A DNA stretch of 64,000 bases from Alternaria dauci (Eukaryota; Ascomycota; Dothideomycetes; Pleosporales; Pleosporaceae), in NCBI RefSeq assembly GCF_042100115.1, contig NC_091276.1, forward strand, positions 1,364,001 through 1,428,000. The letters run 5' to 3'. The notes beneath the pieces are model-generated. The model had not been told where the DNA came from. It worked only from the letters and a program-made list of their open reading frames with translations, and did no database searches. Made by a program: the position numbers and the translations under genes. This document shows, piece by piece, positions 22,381-31,821 of the stretch. How positions within the stretch are numbered: position 1 is the first letter of the stretch; each line of letters opens with the position of its first letter.

Positions 22381-24066
22381 ATGACTACTTCATTCGTTAA
22401 GATTTTGCTCCTGGCTACGGCTAGTATTGCAACAGCAGCCAGTATCGACGCATCTGCCAATATCGGAGTAGCTGCCAAAATCGGAGCAGCTGCAAATATC
22501 GGAGTAGCTGCCAAAATCGGAGCAGCTGCAAATATCGGAGTAGCTGCCGACATCGGGGCAGCTGTAGGTCTCAACGCATCTGCCAATCTCGACGCAGCTG
22601 TCGACCTTGATGCGGCTGTTGACGTCGATGCGGCTGTAGGCCTTGATGCGGCTGTCGACCTCGACGCGTCTGCAGACGTCGATGCTGCTGTCGACCTGGA
22701 TGCTGCTGTCGACCTGGATGCGGCTGTCGGCCTCGATGCGGCTGTTGGCCTTGATGCGGCTGTTGGCCTTGATGCGGCTGTTGGCCTTGATGCGGCTGTT
22801 GGCCTTGATGCGGCTGTTGGCCTTGATGCTGCTGTCGACCTGGATGCGGCTGTCGGTCTCGATGCTGCTGTCGACCTGGATGCTGCTGTCGACCTGGATG
22901 CGGCTGTCGGCCTCGATGCGGCTGTTGGCCTTGATGCGGCTGTTGGCCTTGATGCGGCTGTCGACCTCGACGCGTCTGCAGACGTCGATGCTGCTGTCGA
23001 CCTGGATGCTGCTGTCGACCTGGATGCGGCTGTCGGCCTCGATGCGGCTGTTGGCCTTGATGCGGCTGTTGGCCTTGATGCGGCTGTCGACCTCGACGCG
23101 TCTGCAGACGTCGATGCTGCTGTCGGCCTCGATGCGGCTGTCGGCCTCGACGCAGCTGTTGACGTCGATGCAGCTGTAGACCTTGACGCGTCTGCAGACC
23201 TTGACGCATCCGTTGGTCTTAACGCATCTGTTGGTCTTGGTGCAGCTGTTGATCTTGATGCGGCTGTTGATCTTGACGCATCTGCAGACCTCGACGCCTC
23301 TGTTGGTGTTGACGCTTCTGCAGACCTTGACGCCTCTGTCGGTCTCAACGCATCCGCTGATGTTGGTCTCAACGCCTCTGTCGGTCTCAACGCTTCTGCC
23401 AACATCGATGCGTCTGCAGATATCGATGCATCTGCCAATGTTGATGTCGGTCTTGGCGTTTCCGTGGGAGGAGTGCGACTTGAGGACCTTGCCGAGGAAT
23501 GCGATGTCCCAACCCATGCGATGGTCAACCTGCTCAACACTGACGACTTTACTACGATCAACGTCGATGACTGGACGGCTGTCCTCCAGCAGCCTGCCGG
23601 AGTTATTGAGGCTTGGTCCACTGCAATCAGAAATGTTGTTTTCGCTGACATCTCGGTCGAGCTCTCTGCTTTGATCGCTCCGGAGACTGCACAAACCCAG
23701 CTTCCACCGGCAGTCATAACCAACAATGTCGAGGCTACTGACTGTATCGAATCCGTCCGCCGCGTTGAACGCCAACTCGTTGCCTCGCACGATGCCCGCA
23801 TAAAATCAGCCAAGTCAGGTTGCTCCCAGAATGCGACATGTGGTACTTGCATTACTGCCGCTGGGTTGACAGGTTTCGGTGCCATCGCTACTTGCGCTGG
23901 CGTGGATTTCGCGGCCATTGAAGCCAGCATCGACATTGATGTCGCTGCTGCCGGAGCCAAGGTCCATATTGATGTTTCGCTTGCTATTTCTGAACTGCTC
24001 GCGTGCAGCTCAAAGGTCAATGCCACCGTCGAGGCGGCCATTGGTGTTTGCCTCTCCAGCCTTTAG
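22381..24066 (+). CDS. Secreted hexapeptide-repeat protein, predicted left-handed beta-helix
   Basis: This is a single-exon 561-aa protein. Residues 1-21 form a signal peptide (hydrophobic core ILLLATASIATAA). Residues 22 to about 358 are an almost unbroken run of about 55 hexads. It starts with six IGVAAK/IGAAAN-type units, continues with LDAAVG, LDAAVD, VDAAVD and LDASAD, and ends with LNASVG and IDASAN. Every unit fits [LIV]-[GAEDN]-x-x-[AV]-x, close to the pattern of left-handed parallel beta-helices, where three hexads make one coil. One two-residue insertion (VG) occurs near the end. The C-terminal 200 residues are non-repetitive with eight Cys, including SGCSQNATCGTC, and look like a secreted disulfide-bonded domain I cannot name. 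Nearly every hexad carries one Asp, so the helix face would be strongly acidic. Function is unknown; a wall, adhesive, metal- or ice-binding role can only be speculated. Confidence 0.85.
   Translation: MTTSFVKILLLATASIATAASIDASANIGVAAKIGAAANIGVAAKIGAAANIGVAADIGAAVGLNASANLDAAVDLDAAVDVDAAVGLDAAVDLDASADVDAAVDLDAAVDLDAAVGLDAAVGLDAAVGLDAAVGLDAAVGLDAAVGLDAAVDLDAAVGLDAAVDLDAAVDLDAAVGLDAAVGLDAAVGLDAAVDLDASADVDAAVDLDAAVDLDAAVGLDAAVGLDAAVGLDAAVDLDASADVDAAVGLDAAVGLDAAVDVDAAVDLDASADLDASVGLNASVGLGAAVDLDAAVDLDASADLDASVGVDASADLDASVGLNASADVGLNASVGLNASANIDASADIDASANVDVGLGVSVGGVRLEDLAEECDVPTHAMVNLLNTDDFTTINVDDWTAVLQQPAGVIEAWSTAIRNVVFADISVELSALIAPETAQTQLPPAVITNNVEATDCIESVRRVERQLVASHDARIKSAKSGCSQNATCGTCITAAGLTGFGAIATCAGVDFAAIEASIDIDVAAAGAKVHIDVSLAISELLACSSKVNATVEAAIGVCLSSL
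22444..23460 (+). repeat. 18-nt tandem repeat encoding hexapeptides
   Basis: About 55 units of 18 nt, consensus GATGCGGCTGTTGGCCTT, run in frame through the coding region. Units are nearly identical in the middle (22720-23100) and diverge toward both ends. Larger blocks are also duplicated: the segment beginning CTCGACGCGTCTGCAGACG recurs three times (about 22660, 22966 and 23089), each followed by GATGCTGCTGTCG. This indicates expansion by unequal crossing-over or slippage. Confidence 0.95.
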
Positions 24067-24890
24067 CTCAACATTTGTTGAACGATTGTGTGGTCAAAGC
24101 TGTGGTGTATGTCATACGTTTTCGATCCGCCTGCTGGTGAAGCATCTCGCTGACATCATCTTAGATTTGATCTCACGGCTTCGCAGTTTCGTCGTGACGG
24201 TCCTAATGTTTCGGTAGGATTGTGTTGGTCGGTGCAATACCCGTACGCTGTATCTGAGTTAATGTTTAAACAAATCAGGGGCTTGGGGGTTCGATGTCGC
24301 AGGAATGGGAGTAGGTAAACAGCGAGTGGATATTTAGTTGGCCTAACAGAATCAATACCGGTACTCACCCAAGTCCTATGCTGCGAGGATCGACGCCCCA
24401 ACGCACCGTGACATGTATGGTGCACGTCTGTTTGGGACTCAAAAGCGTGCAAGCGGAGCATTCCCGCCTATTGCACAAAGCCCACTCGACATCAGCCATC
24501 AGGCATGGATGAGATCAGCGAAACCCTTGCGGCTGGTTGCAATCGACAGCGTGGTTGATTGAGCAGCGCGGAAGACTGCCATGTACAGCTAGGCCCCTGC
24601 CATGTACGGTTAGGGCCCCGCAAGTCTGGACCCTGAAAAGACGTCACCCGCCAAGATATGATGGCATAGCATCAGCCGCTATTGTTCAAATAGAAAGCAG
24701 TCGCTTAAGGGGGCGGGAACGAACAATTACGATTCTCTTACTGCACCTGCATACCCAGGAACCCTGAACGTTTGGTACGGTGCCTCTGCGGCCTCTTGGG
24801 GAACCACTCCGCTAACAGTCGAACCAACAGGGAAACAATACCCACCAATCACGCTACATCTCCCAAAGCTTAGTATACACCTTTCACGCC
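24067..24890. other. Intergenic region, no gene recognised
   Basis: This 0.82 kb gap is the 3' flank of the repeat gene and the promoter of the next gene. Near 24570-24615 the phrase CATGTAC(A/G)G(C/T)TAGG occurs twice in tandem. No coding sequence is supported. Confidence 0.45.
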
Positions 24891-25523
24891 ATGAGCCCAC
24901 GACCATCTCTCATGCCGCCCACCCAGGGCTCTTTCCTTTCGTCGGGCGCCTTCACCCCATCCGGTCTCACACCCAACACACGTTCCGAAGCCGAAGCTGC
25001 TTTCACGTCCAACAGTGCCTCGCAGACTGACTCGGCAGCTCCCGACCCGCGTCTACTGCCGTTGATGGGCGCTGGTGGCGGGAACGAGACAACCACGGAG
25101 AATGAGCCAACTGAAGCTGTTCGGGCTTACACTGGCTACCGCCGACCTGGTGTTGCGCGAGCAAGCTCGTCCAATTATGAGAACGCATTGAAGCGAGCAC
25201 AGCAGGCATCCGCCTCGTCAGACTTCTCTGCTAACTCTGAAGCACCTGCGAGCCTCACTGCCGGCCAGACAGTCGCGTCTCCTTCTGGTACTACCCCCTT
25301 CCCGCCTCCCGGCCAGGGAGTAGTACCACTCAACTATGGATCAACACCCGTCGGTGCTGGACAGGGAGATTCAATCAAGAAAACCCGGTCGCGAGGCCTG
25401 AGTCTCAGCGGTCTCGCTCAACAACAGGGCTGGAGCGAGCAGGACTATAAGCGCGTATACAGCGCAGAGCTGTTGGCAGAGGAACCCAAGAACAATGCTG
25501 GTTATGGTACAGGCCCGAAATAA
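24891..25523 (+). CDS. Conserved-looking hypothetical protein, largely disordered
   Basis: This is a single-exon 210-aa protein. Most of it is Ser/Thr/Pro/Ala/Gly-rich and predicted to be disordered (TPSGLTPNTRSEAEAAF; PSGTTPFPPPGQGVVPL). The C-terminal 45 residues are more ordered: RGLSLSGLAQQQGWSEQDY then KRVYSAELLAEE. This looks like a short helical motif that could bind a partner. No signal peptide or membrane segment is present. Codon use and the lack of internal repeats are normal for a real gene. I do not recognise the family; an intracellular adaptor or RNA/protein-binding role would be a guess. The ATG at 24891 is the first in frame after an upstream stop. Confidence 0.7.
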   Translation: MSPRPSLMPPTQGSFLSSGAFTPSGLTPNTRSEAEAAFTSNSASQTDSAAPDPRLLPLMGAGGGNETTTENEPTEAVRAYTGYRRPGVARASSSNYENALKRAQQASASSDFSANSEAPASLTAGQTVASPSGTTPFPPPGQGVVPLNYGSTPVGAGQGDSIKKTRSRGLSLSGLAQQQGWSEQDYKRVYSAELLAEEPKNNAGYGTGPK

Positions 25524-26554
25524 AAGGTCAATATTGCCTCGATCTCTACTGATGGCGTTCGGGCGGGCCTGTGCATGACCGAGAAACATGCAGTGCCCAA
25601 AGGCGAGTCGCCAGACTGTTACAACTGTCAGTCTATCTTCCTACCACATGACATCAGCTACATGCAAGGCGCTAGGCGGAGTTCTTCCAACAGAAAGGTC
25701 GCAGGCCGACAAATACTTCAAATGTATCATTTACGATGTGGCATGCTGTAATTCTGATGCGAAATGAATGTCTTCGTGTTCCAGAAACACCCATCAAACA
25801 TTGCGCAAGATCACATTATTCCAGTGCTATACAGCAAGTTATATGCCTGCATTCGCTCCACAAGTTTTCTCCTCACAAGCTGCGCACAGCAAGAGCTCAC
25901 ACTGCAGGCTTCTCCGATGGTCAAATTTACGTAAACCATGACGAGGCTCGTCTTGGGGGCTTGGAGAGTGATGTTCGCTGCTGTGTCCGCCGGGTTGTTG
26001 ACAGCTGTAGTGGTACTACCGGCAGTCTATACAGTTCGTCTGCTGCTCATAGGCCACTCTCGTTCTTGCCTCAACATTGGTTGTTCTGTTGGAATCCAAG
26101 TTTTGTAATCAAAGGACCGGGAAGTGGCTGCTGAGACTTGAGTGGCTATACTATGGGAGACGGCCAACGAGGTAAGTTGAGGCTGCACAAAATGTATATG
26201 AGATGCACCCCGACTTTGTATCTTCACTTTTCGCAGTCAAGTTAGCTTGGCTGAGGAAACTGCGCCCTTCCCTAATAGACAGCATCTGGATGTTTGGTGG
26301 GCCTAATCAAGACATGATTTGGGCGTTGGTTGTTTCCGAGGAGCTCTTTCCCTCATAGCCCAAGACCCACCTATCACCTGTCACAACAAACGCTCACTCT
26401 TACACCGCTATTCGTTCTCTTTGTTTCCTCTCGAGTATATCAACGCGCTCTCTCCAACACCAAACATCCTTCGCACGCACCCTTCTCTCTGGCTCTTCTG
26501 CTGCCAAATTTCACCCCACGACCAATCCACATACACTGAACACGTTCACCAGAG
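25524..26554. other. Intergenic region, no gene recognised
   Basis: This 1.03 kb gap ends in a C/T-rich leader (26400-26530) typical of a fungal 5' UTR for the secreted protein that follows. ORFs at 25736-26134 and 26319-26579 have no domain character. Confidence 0.45.
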
Positions 26555-28347
26555 ATGCGAGTCCTCGATGTTCTCGTAAGTCTTGTAGGAATTTTACCCA
26601 CAGTCTTCTCTGTGAGCATCCCGCCTCCAGAGAGTCTCTGCCAGCCAGGTGCCCAGCGTACTTCCGGCCAGTGTACTGAGCAAGACTGTGTTGTCCAACT
26701 CTGCGCACAATCATCAGACTGGACCATCGCTCGGGCCCCCTTCGTCGGCCGCAATGATGATCCCTCACAGGAGCGTCTTCCAACTGAGATTTGCGACGAA
26801 ATAGGCGAAGAGCGCTGCCTTGGTAACCAGTGGCGCCTGGAGTGCAGCGCCGAACACCGATGGAAAGCTTTCGAAGAATGTCCTAAGCACGGAAAGTGCG
26901 GTGCGCTTGAGAACAAGACCTTTTGTTTGGCGGAAGGTTCATCGACATTGCCTCCGTCTCCTCCGTCCACTCTGCCACCCGAACCTTGTCATGGAGTTGG
27001 CAACTATCGATGTGCAAAGTGGTCCAATGGAATCCATCGCATTGACATGTGCGATCATGATCTCTTCTGGACCAGCATTTACACATGCAGCCCCGAGGAG
27101 TTCTGCATGTATTGGGTTCCAGGTAAAGAGCTCAGCTTAGGTCAAGCGAAATGTACCTTCACCAGCGACTTACCGCCAACACGTCCATCTCAAAGGGACC
27201 TTGCATCAAGGTCACGGATCTCTCAAGGTACGCCGGATGTACCCGAGCATTGCACGACTGTTGGCGAGACGCGATGCAGCGGAAAACAAGTTGAGATGTG
27301 TAGTGCTGAGAACGCCTGGATCAACATCGAAAGCTGTAGCGATACTGAAGAGTGTCGCGCAGAATACCATGATGCACGCTGTCAACTGATTGTTGCATCC
27401 AGACTTTCCACTCGAAGCTCCTCCACGGTGAATTCGAATTGGTGTAGAACGGGCGAATCTCACTGCCTGGGCAAGGTCCTTGTATTGTGCGAACAGAACA
27501 GCTGGAAACCGACAATGTGCCCTAGCCCGTCCAAGTGTGTCAAGCGTAACGATGTCGCGCAATGCTGGGTAGAGCCGCCTTGCCCCTCAGCAGTACCAGA
27601 GCTATGTGTACTGGGAGACAGGAAGTGCGATTCTGACGCATACGCCCTTCAGCTGTGCGGCGAAGATGAAATGTACCACACCGAGAAGAAATGCGCCGCT
27701 CCCGGTGATTGCAAGGCCGACGGCCCAGGTCAAGCGCACTGTGAAACAGGCAGTATGGATCCACCAAAGTTTGAACATCGGACCAATAGCACTCATTGCA
27801 CCCACGGTGATTATGCCTGCGATACCCACCGCCGCTTTATGTTCAAGTGTGACAAGAACAACACATGGCAAGAACCGATTCAGTGCCACAGGGCTGGTGC
27901 CTGCCAGCCAGGTGAGCCTACGGCTGAATATCCCAAGGGAAGCATGGACTGCATAGGCTTCCCAAAGTATCTCTATCCCGACGACAGAGTATGTGAGACT
28001 GTCAGTAGCTGCGAATTCATGCGGTACATGTACTGTTCAGCTGTAAGTGCTCCCCTCATGCACTCTCTTACGTGCTCATTCCTGCAATGGCAGCCTTGGG
28101 GATGCATTTGGCCTGCGGAGGATGGACTAACGCGATGACAGGGGTCCCGGAAACCTGAGGACATGGAGAAATGCCGCGCGAGCATGTGCATGGATTGGGA
28201 TGTAGGTTGGACGCTTTTGACACTGAGAGAAGAAGACTAACTCCACGATAGTGCAAGGACTGCGATCGCTGCACGTACCACCTCGGATATGGCGAAGTGC
28301 TAGAGCCTGATCTGAACACTTTGATCCATGGCTCACCGACACTGTAA
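26555..28347 (+). CDS. Secreted modular Cys-rich protein: six 6-Cys modules plus a Cys8 tail
   Basis: Exons are 26555-28042, 28142-28201 and 28252-28347, giving 547 aa. Residues 1-19 form a signal peptide. Six tandem modules follow, each about 45-60 residues with six Cys. They start with CDEIGEERC (about residue 79), CHGVGNYRC, CTTVGETRC, CRTGESHC (about 297), CVLGDRKC and CTHGDYAC (about 415). A Trp or aromatic residue sits between the third and fourth Cys in most modules. The first and second modules are separated by a Pro/Ser linker. From about residue 480 a different domain follows with spacing C-x5-C-x7-C-x12-C-x4-C-x4-C-x2-C-x2-C, interrupted by two phase-0 introns. The repeated small disulfide modules resemble carbohydrate-binding or wall-interacting proteins, but I cannot assign a family. 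The small secreted protein downstream shares the tail domain. Confidence 0.82.
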
Positions 28348-28712
28348 CGTGCCGTCGTGGAGATTCTGAGCCGGTCACCAGGTAGCCTGAATAGTCGTTG
28401 GACTACCAAGGGCTAGAAATTGTGCTTGGCCAGATGCCAGGTTGCTGCGCGGATATCAAATAGCCTGGTATACAGGGTGAGCAGTCGTATATATGGGCTT
28501 CTACCACGATTGAAACTTACTTCATGAATTTACGTCTTGAAATGGTAGTGACGATGTGTTCAAACACAGCTTTACTTCACTTTCACTTCCAGGTCGTACA
28601 TCACCAGAGCAACCACGCTCCAGTACAAACGGCCTTTTCCACCTCATCCTCCTGCCTTACTCGCGCACAACCCACTCACCTCGAACAACAATTGGACCCC
28701 CAACGCTCAACC
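28348..28712. other. Short intergenic region between the two Cys-rich genes
   Basis: This 365-nt gap holds the 3' flank of the modular protein and the leader of the small secreted protein. An ORF reading into the latter's exon 1 from 28524 has no separate support. Confidence 0.45.
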
Positions 28713-29263
28713 ATGCTTCCAATGTTCATTGTGTTTTTGGCCATCACCCTTTTCCCCGAATCTGTCATAGCATCAACACGAACAACTAACCCCGAGGCAA
28801 CAACCTATGACCTCTACATGCGCGTGGTCAGAATCCCCGCACCTGCAACCCTTCTCTCAGAGATTCCGTGTATGAAGATCTGCGAACTAGAAGTTGCGGC
28901 TTGCATGCAGGTCTGTCTTTTCTTTTCAAAAGGGAAGCGTGAGAATGAGAGGAACGAGATAAGCGACGAGGGCAGAAACATGTGTTGGAGCAGACACAGA
29001 GCTGACTTTATATAATAGGTAAAGTCTGCGTTGACGGAAGCAGGACAATTGCAGTACTGTAAAACTTGGGCTTGCGCGTTACATGATACGGTAAGTTGTT
29101 TTGAGTCTCCTGTGGAAAGCAAAGAAAAGAGCGTCGCGACCTTGGCTTGTATTTGGCAACAAGACGGAAAATACAGCGAGTGGAATATTTGTGGAGTACT
29201 TTTTCGCTAACCAGGTATCAGTGTCCAGGTTGTGGGTATTGCGACTTTGAGTACAACCTGTAG
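28713..29263 (+). CDS. Small secreted Cys-rich protein (effector-like)
   Basis: Exons are 28713-28910, 29019-29090 and 29222-29263, all joined in phase 0, giving 103 aa. Residues 1-21 form a signal peptide (MLPMFIVFLAITLFPESVIA). The mature part has eight Cys with spacing C-x3-C-x6-C-x15-C-x4-C-x5-C-x2-C-x2-C, ending CPGCGYCDFEYNL. The introns (108 and 131 nt) are long for this window. The last exon was fixed by choosing the acceptor GTATCAG at 29221; the earlier CCAG would give a frame ending without the Cys cluster. The Cys order and both intron positions match the tail of the upstream modular protein. This points to a shared domain and a local duplication. Size, secretion and Cys content fit a candidate effector or wall protein, but no function is known. 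Confidence 0.72.
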
Positions 29264-29537
29264 CGGCTCCTCGAACGCGTCATGGAAGGGATGTTAGGCT
29301 TATGTGACCGGAACAGTGGCAATGGCGATAGACGGTGATAGACTGGGGAGTATCAAGGTTGGTAAGAGGATAACCAGGTGGCCAATCCATAGTGACACCT
29401 CTATTGGAGACCAATGTCTATGTGAAACTTTTGTACGTGTTACCGCGCCGAGATGCAGTATGCTGATCGTCTTCCTCAGCGTCATACTATACTTCGAAAT
29501 CACTTTTGTTGTACCCTTGATTCCTTGCTTATCCTCT

Positions 29538-30903
29538 TTATGCAGGACCACCAAGAAATCTCATCAAGTAGTCGCCCATCGGTCCAAGGAGTGGATATCG
29601 AGCATTGAGCTCTCCATTTCTGCCGAGCCACAGTGCATAGGTACCTACCACTATGGCAAGGCCAACAGCTCCGTACCGGCGGCGGTGGTACCAAATGCGC
29701 AACCTGATGTACTGTATTGTCTTGGCTGCGCGCCTTAGAGCCTGCTCGCGGCGGAGGTCCTGCTCTTGTTGTAGGAAAAACATCTCTCCGTCTTGTAATG
29801 TGAGATGACGCAGACTGGCATTTGTTGCAGACGATTTGAGCACGCTGGAAGATGAGATGCGCCACCACTCCCAACTGTTGAGTGCCGCAGGAGGTAGTCT
29901 CTCGTACAGCTCAACGGTGCGAGCGATATGGAACTCGACGTCAAAAGGCTCTGGAAGCTTGCCTAGCATGACGTAGAGTATATCCTCGTCTTCCTTGTCA
30001 AACTCGAGCAGCTCCCCTCTCTTGGACAGCACCACGGCTGCGAAGAGATATATGGGCATGACGGCATGTCGGGCCAGAAAGAAATCGAACAGCCTCGTGA
30101 TGTCCTTGTAGTCCTGTATATTGTGGGCAAACATGGTGATTGTGCCGGCAAGCGCGAATGAGGGCTGGCTCTTGGGGAGATGGTCGTACAGGACGGGATC
30201 GGCAGCACGGAGGATAGGACGCAGCAATTCGAGCTGGGCGAGGGCTGGGTCGAGCGACGAGAGCATGAAGTCACGAATGCGAAGGAGGCTTAGCCGGGCG
30301 ACAGCAGCGGGGGCATCTTCGGGGCCGAGGACGAGTAGGAAGACCTGGACGATATCGTGGTAGCCCTGGAAGTAGCACAGCGTGGGGTGATGGCGCAAGA
30401 CGTCGAGGATGACATGGGAGAGGTGTTGCTTTCGACAATCAAGCTGCTTCTCGGATTCTGGCCATGTTAGCATACACAGACAAGCGCTAGCAGCTTGGGA
30501 AGAAATCACCGTTCCTTGGGTAGTAGACGAAGGCGCGGTTCACGTCCAAGCTAACCTGATGCTCGTCCTTGTGCTCGGGAAGATGCTCCCATGGCTCCTT
30601 GTCCAAGTCGTCTTCAGAACATCCTAGCAAGAGGGGCCCTGCTGCATGTCAGCATAATGCGGAACTATGTGCGAATGGAGGCGTACAAGCAGTGCGACGC
30701 AAGCTGTCGCTGACGAGGCCAGACGGGCTCGTGGCAAGGTCTACCAGCGCAGTGACGTCGCCACTGTCGATTGCCGCGCGAATTAGAGACTCCTTCTCCT
30801 TGTCGGCAGGCGTGAGTTGGGAGACGGGCGTGGCATGTCGCGAGGGCAAGCTGCCGGAGCTCACTGAGCGCGACACGGAGCCGGGGGGAGTGCGAGAGGC
30901 CAT
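29538..30903 (-). CDS. TBC-domain Rab GTPase-activating protein with C-terminal membrane anchor (Gyp8/TBC1D20-like)
   Basis: Exons are 30903-30687, 30641-30510 and 30457-29538, giving 422 aa; the introns are 45 and 52 nt. The TBC domain starts at GPLLLGCSED. It carries NRAFVYYP (the equivalent of the R-x-x-P-arginine-finger block is partly changed) and the glutamine-finger motif CYFQGYHDI. LFDFFLARHAVMPIYLFAA follows and is typical of the Gyp8/TBC1D20 group. A C-terminal hydrophobic helix (YGAVGLAIVVGTYALWLG) would anchor it to the ER or early Golgi. There this family acts on Ypt1/Rab1 to limit vesicle traffic. The N-terminal 30 residues are Ser-rich. It is divergently oriented to the Mms1-like gene. 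Confidence 0.9.
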
Positions 30904-31821
30904 GACGATGCCCGCATCTCGAGACGTCCCGTCGATTCGCAGCAACAAGGAACAAGGGCGCGATGACGTGGCCGACGTGGGCCTTGTGCGCGCAGGAGAG
31001 CGCAAAGAAAAACAAAGAGATGCCAAAGGGAGCACAATGTTTGTCGGACGGATTACATGTTGCTGCGTGTGGGCGTCCCAGGAGCCAGGTTGACGTAACG
31101 GGTCGCGCCTTCCTGCTTGTCGTGCCGAGGCGCTTGGCACCCTGCGGACCTGTGAATGTTCCTGCCCATCAACACACCCGTTCCCTACCCGCTGCGACAC
31201 CTTCACGCCCACCAACCAACCAACGCTTCAACGCCTCTCACGCCCTGTTCCGATTGCTGCTCATATAGCCATCCCAATCCGACTCAGATCGTGCTCCCTG
31301 CTGCACCATCTTCTGGCCATCTGCATCTGTGCGCCATCTTGACATTCGAGGCACGCTACCTAGATACACGGCTTTGCCCTCGTTTCCCATGTGCTAGTTA
31401 GTAGTGGGTGCACTTGCTAGCCTTGTGCATTCCCGTAGTGCGCCCAAGGCGCTACAGCGGCCTGTTGCAGCTGCCCGCCTCAACTGGTCAAGGCATCCCG
31501 GCTGCACTTGCCTTGCGTCGCTGCTGCTATTCCGCTCGCCACTACTACTATCCACTCCAGCCCTTGCCATATTCGACAGGCCGTCGACCGCCTCAATTCA
31601 TCCCAGCTGCTACTACTGACTTTCCTTTGCCTCATCGCCTGTCTGACAAGCCTGCCCCGACAGGCTGCAATATGTCATCCATCTCAGCTCTGAACACTGT
31701 GCGTTCGTTGCTTCCACCTGCGTTGGCCCAATCCCGTATTGTACAGGGCCTCAACAATCTCAAGTTGGACATTGTCCAGGTCTACCTTGACGTCAGCCTC
31801 CTGAGCAGTCCTTGATCACAA
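30904..31821. other. Divergent intergenic region with upstream ORF
   Basis: This 0.92 kb region separates the TBC gene (minus) and the Mms1-like gene (plus). It is C/T-rich from about 31150 to 31660, consistent with a long leader, and ends with a 47-codon upstream ORF. Confidence 0.5.
31672..31815 (+). other. Upstream ORF of 47 codons before the Mms1-like gene
   Basis: The ORF begins MSSISALNTVRSLLPPAL and stops six nt before the ATG at 31822, in the same frame as the main ORF. It may be a translated uORF, or its stop may be removed by unrecognised splicing to give a longer N-terminus. Nothing further supports it. Confidence 0.3.

Noticed and set aside
22371..24041. A 556-codon ORF on the minus strand, antisense to the hexapeptide-repeat gene, plus further long ORFs in other frames
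   Set aside because: The 18-nt repeat lacks stops in most frames, so long ORFs arise automatically. Only the plus frame has a signal peptide, TATA box and non-repetitive Cys domain.
26576..26603. GTAAGT...CACAG stretch within the signal peptide of the modular Cys-rich gene
   Set aside because: It would be only 28 nt, too short for an intron, and reading through gives a good signal peptide.
30649..31215. Minus-strand ORF of 188 codons extending upstream of the TBC gene start
   Set aside because: It is simply the first exon frame of the TBC gene read from a non-ATG start and through the donor. The ATG at 30903 fits better.
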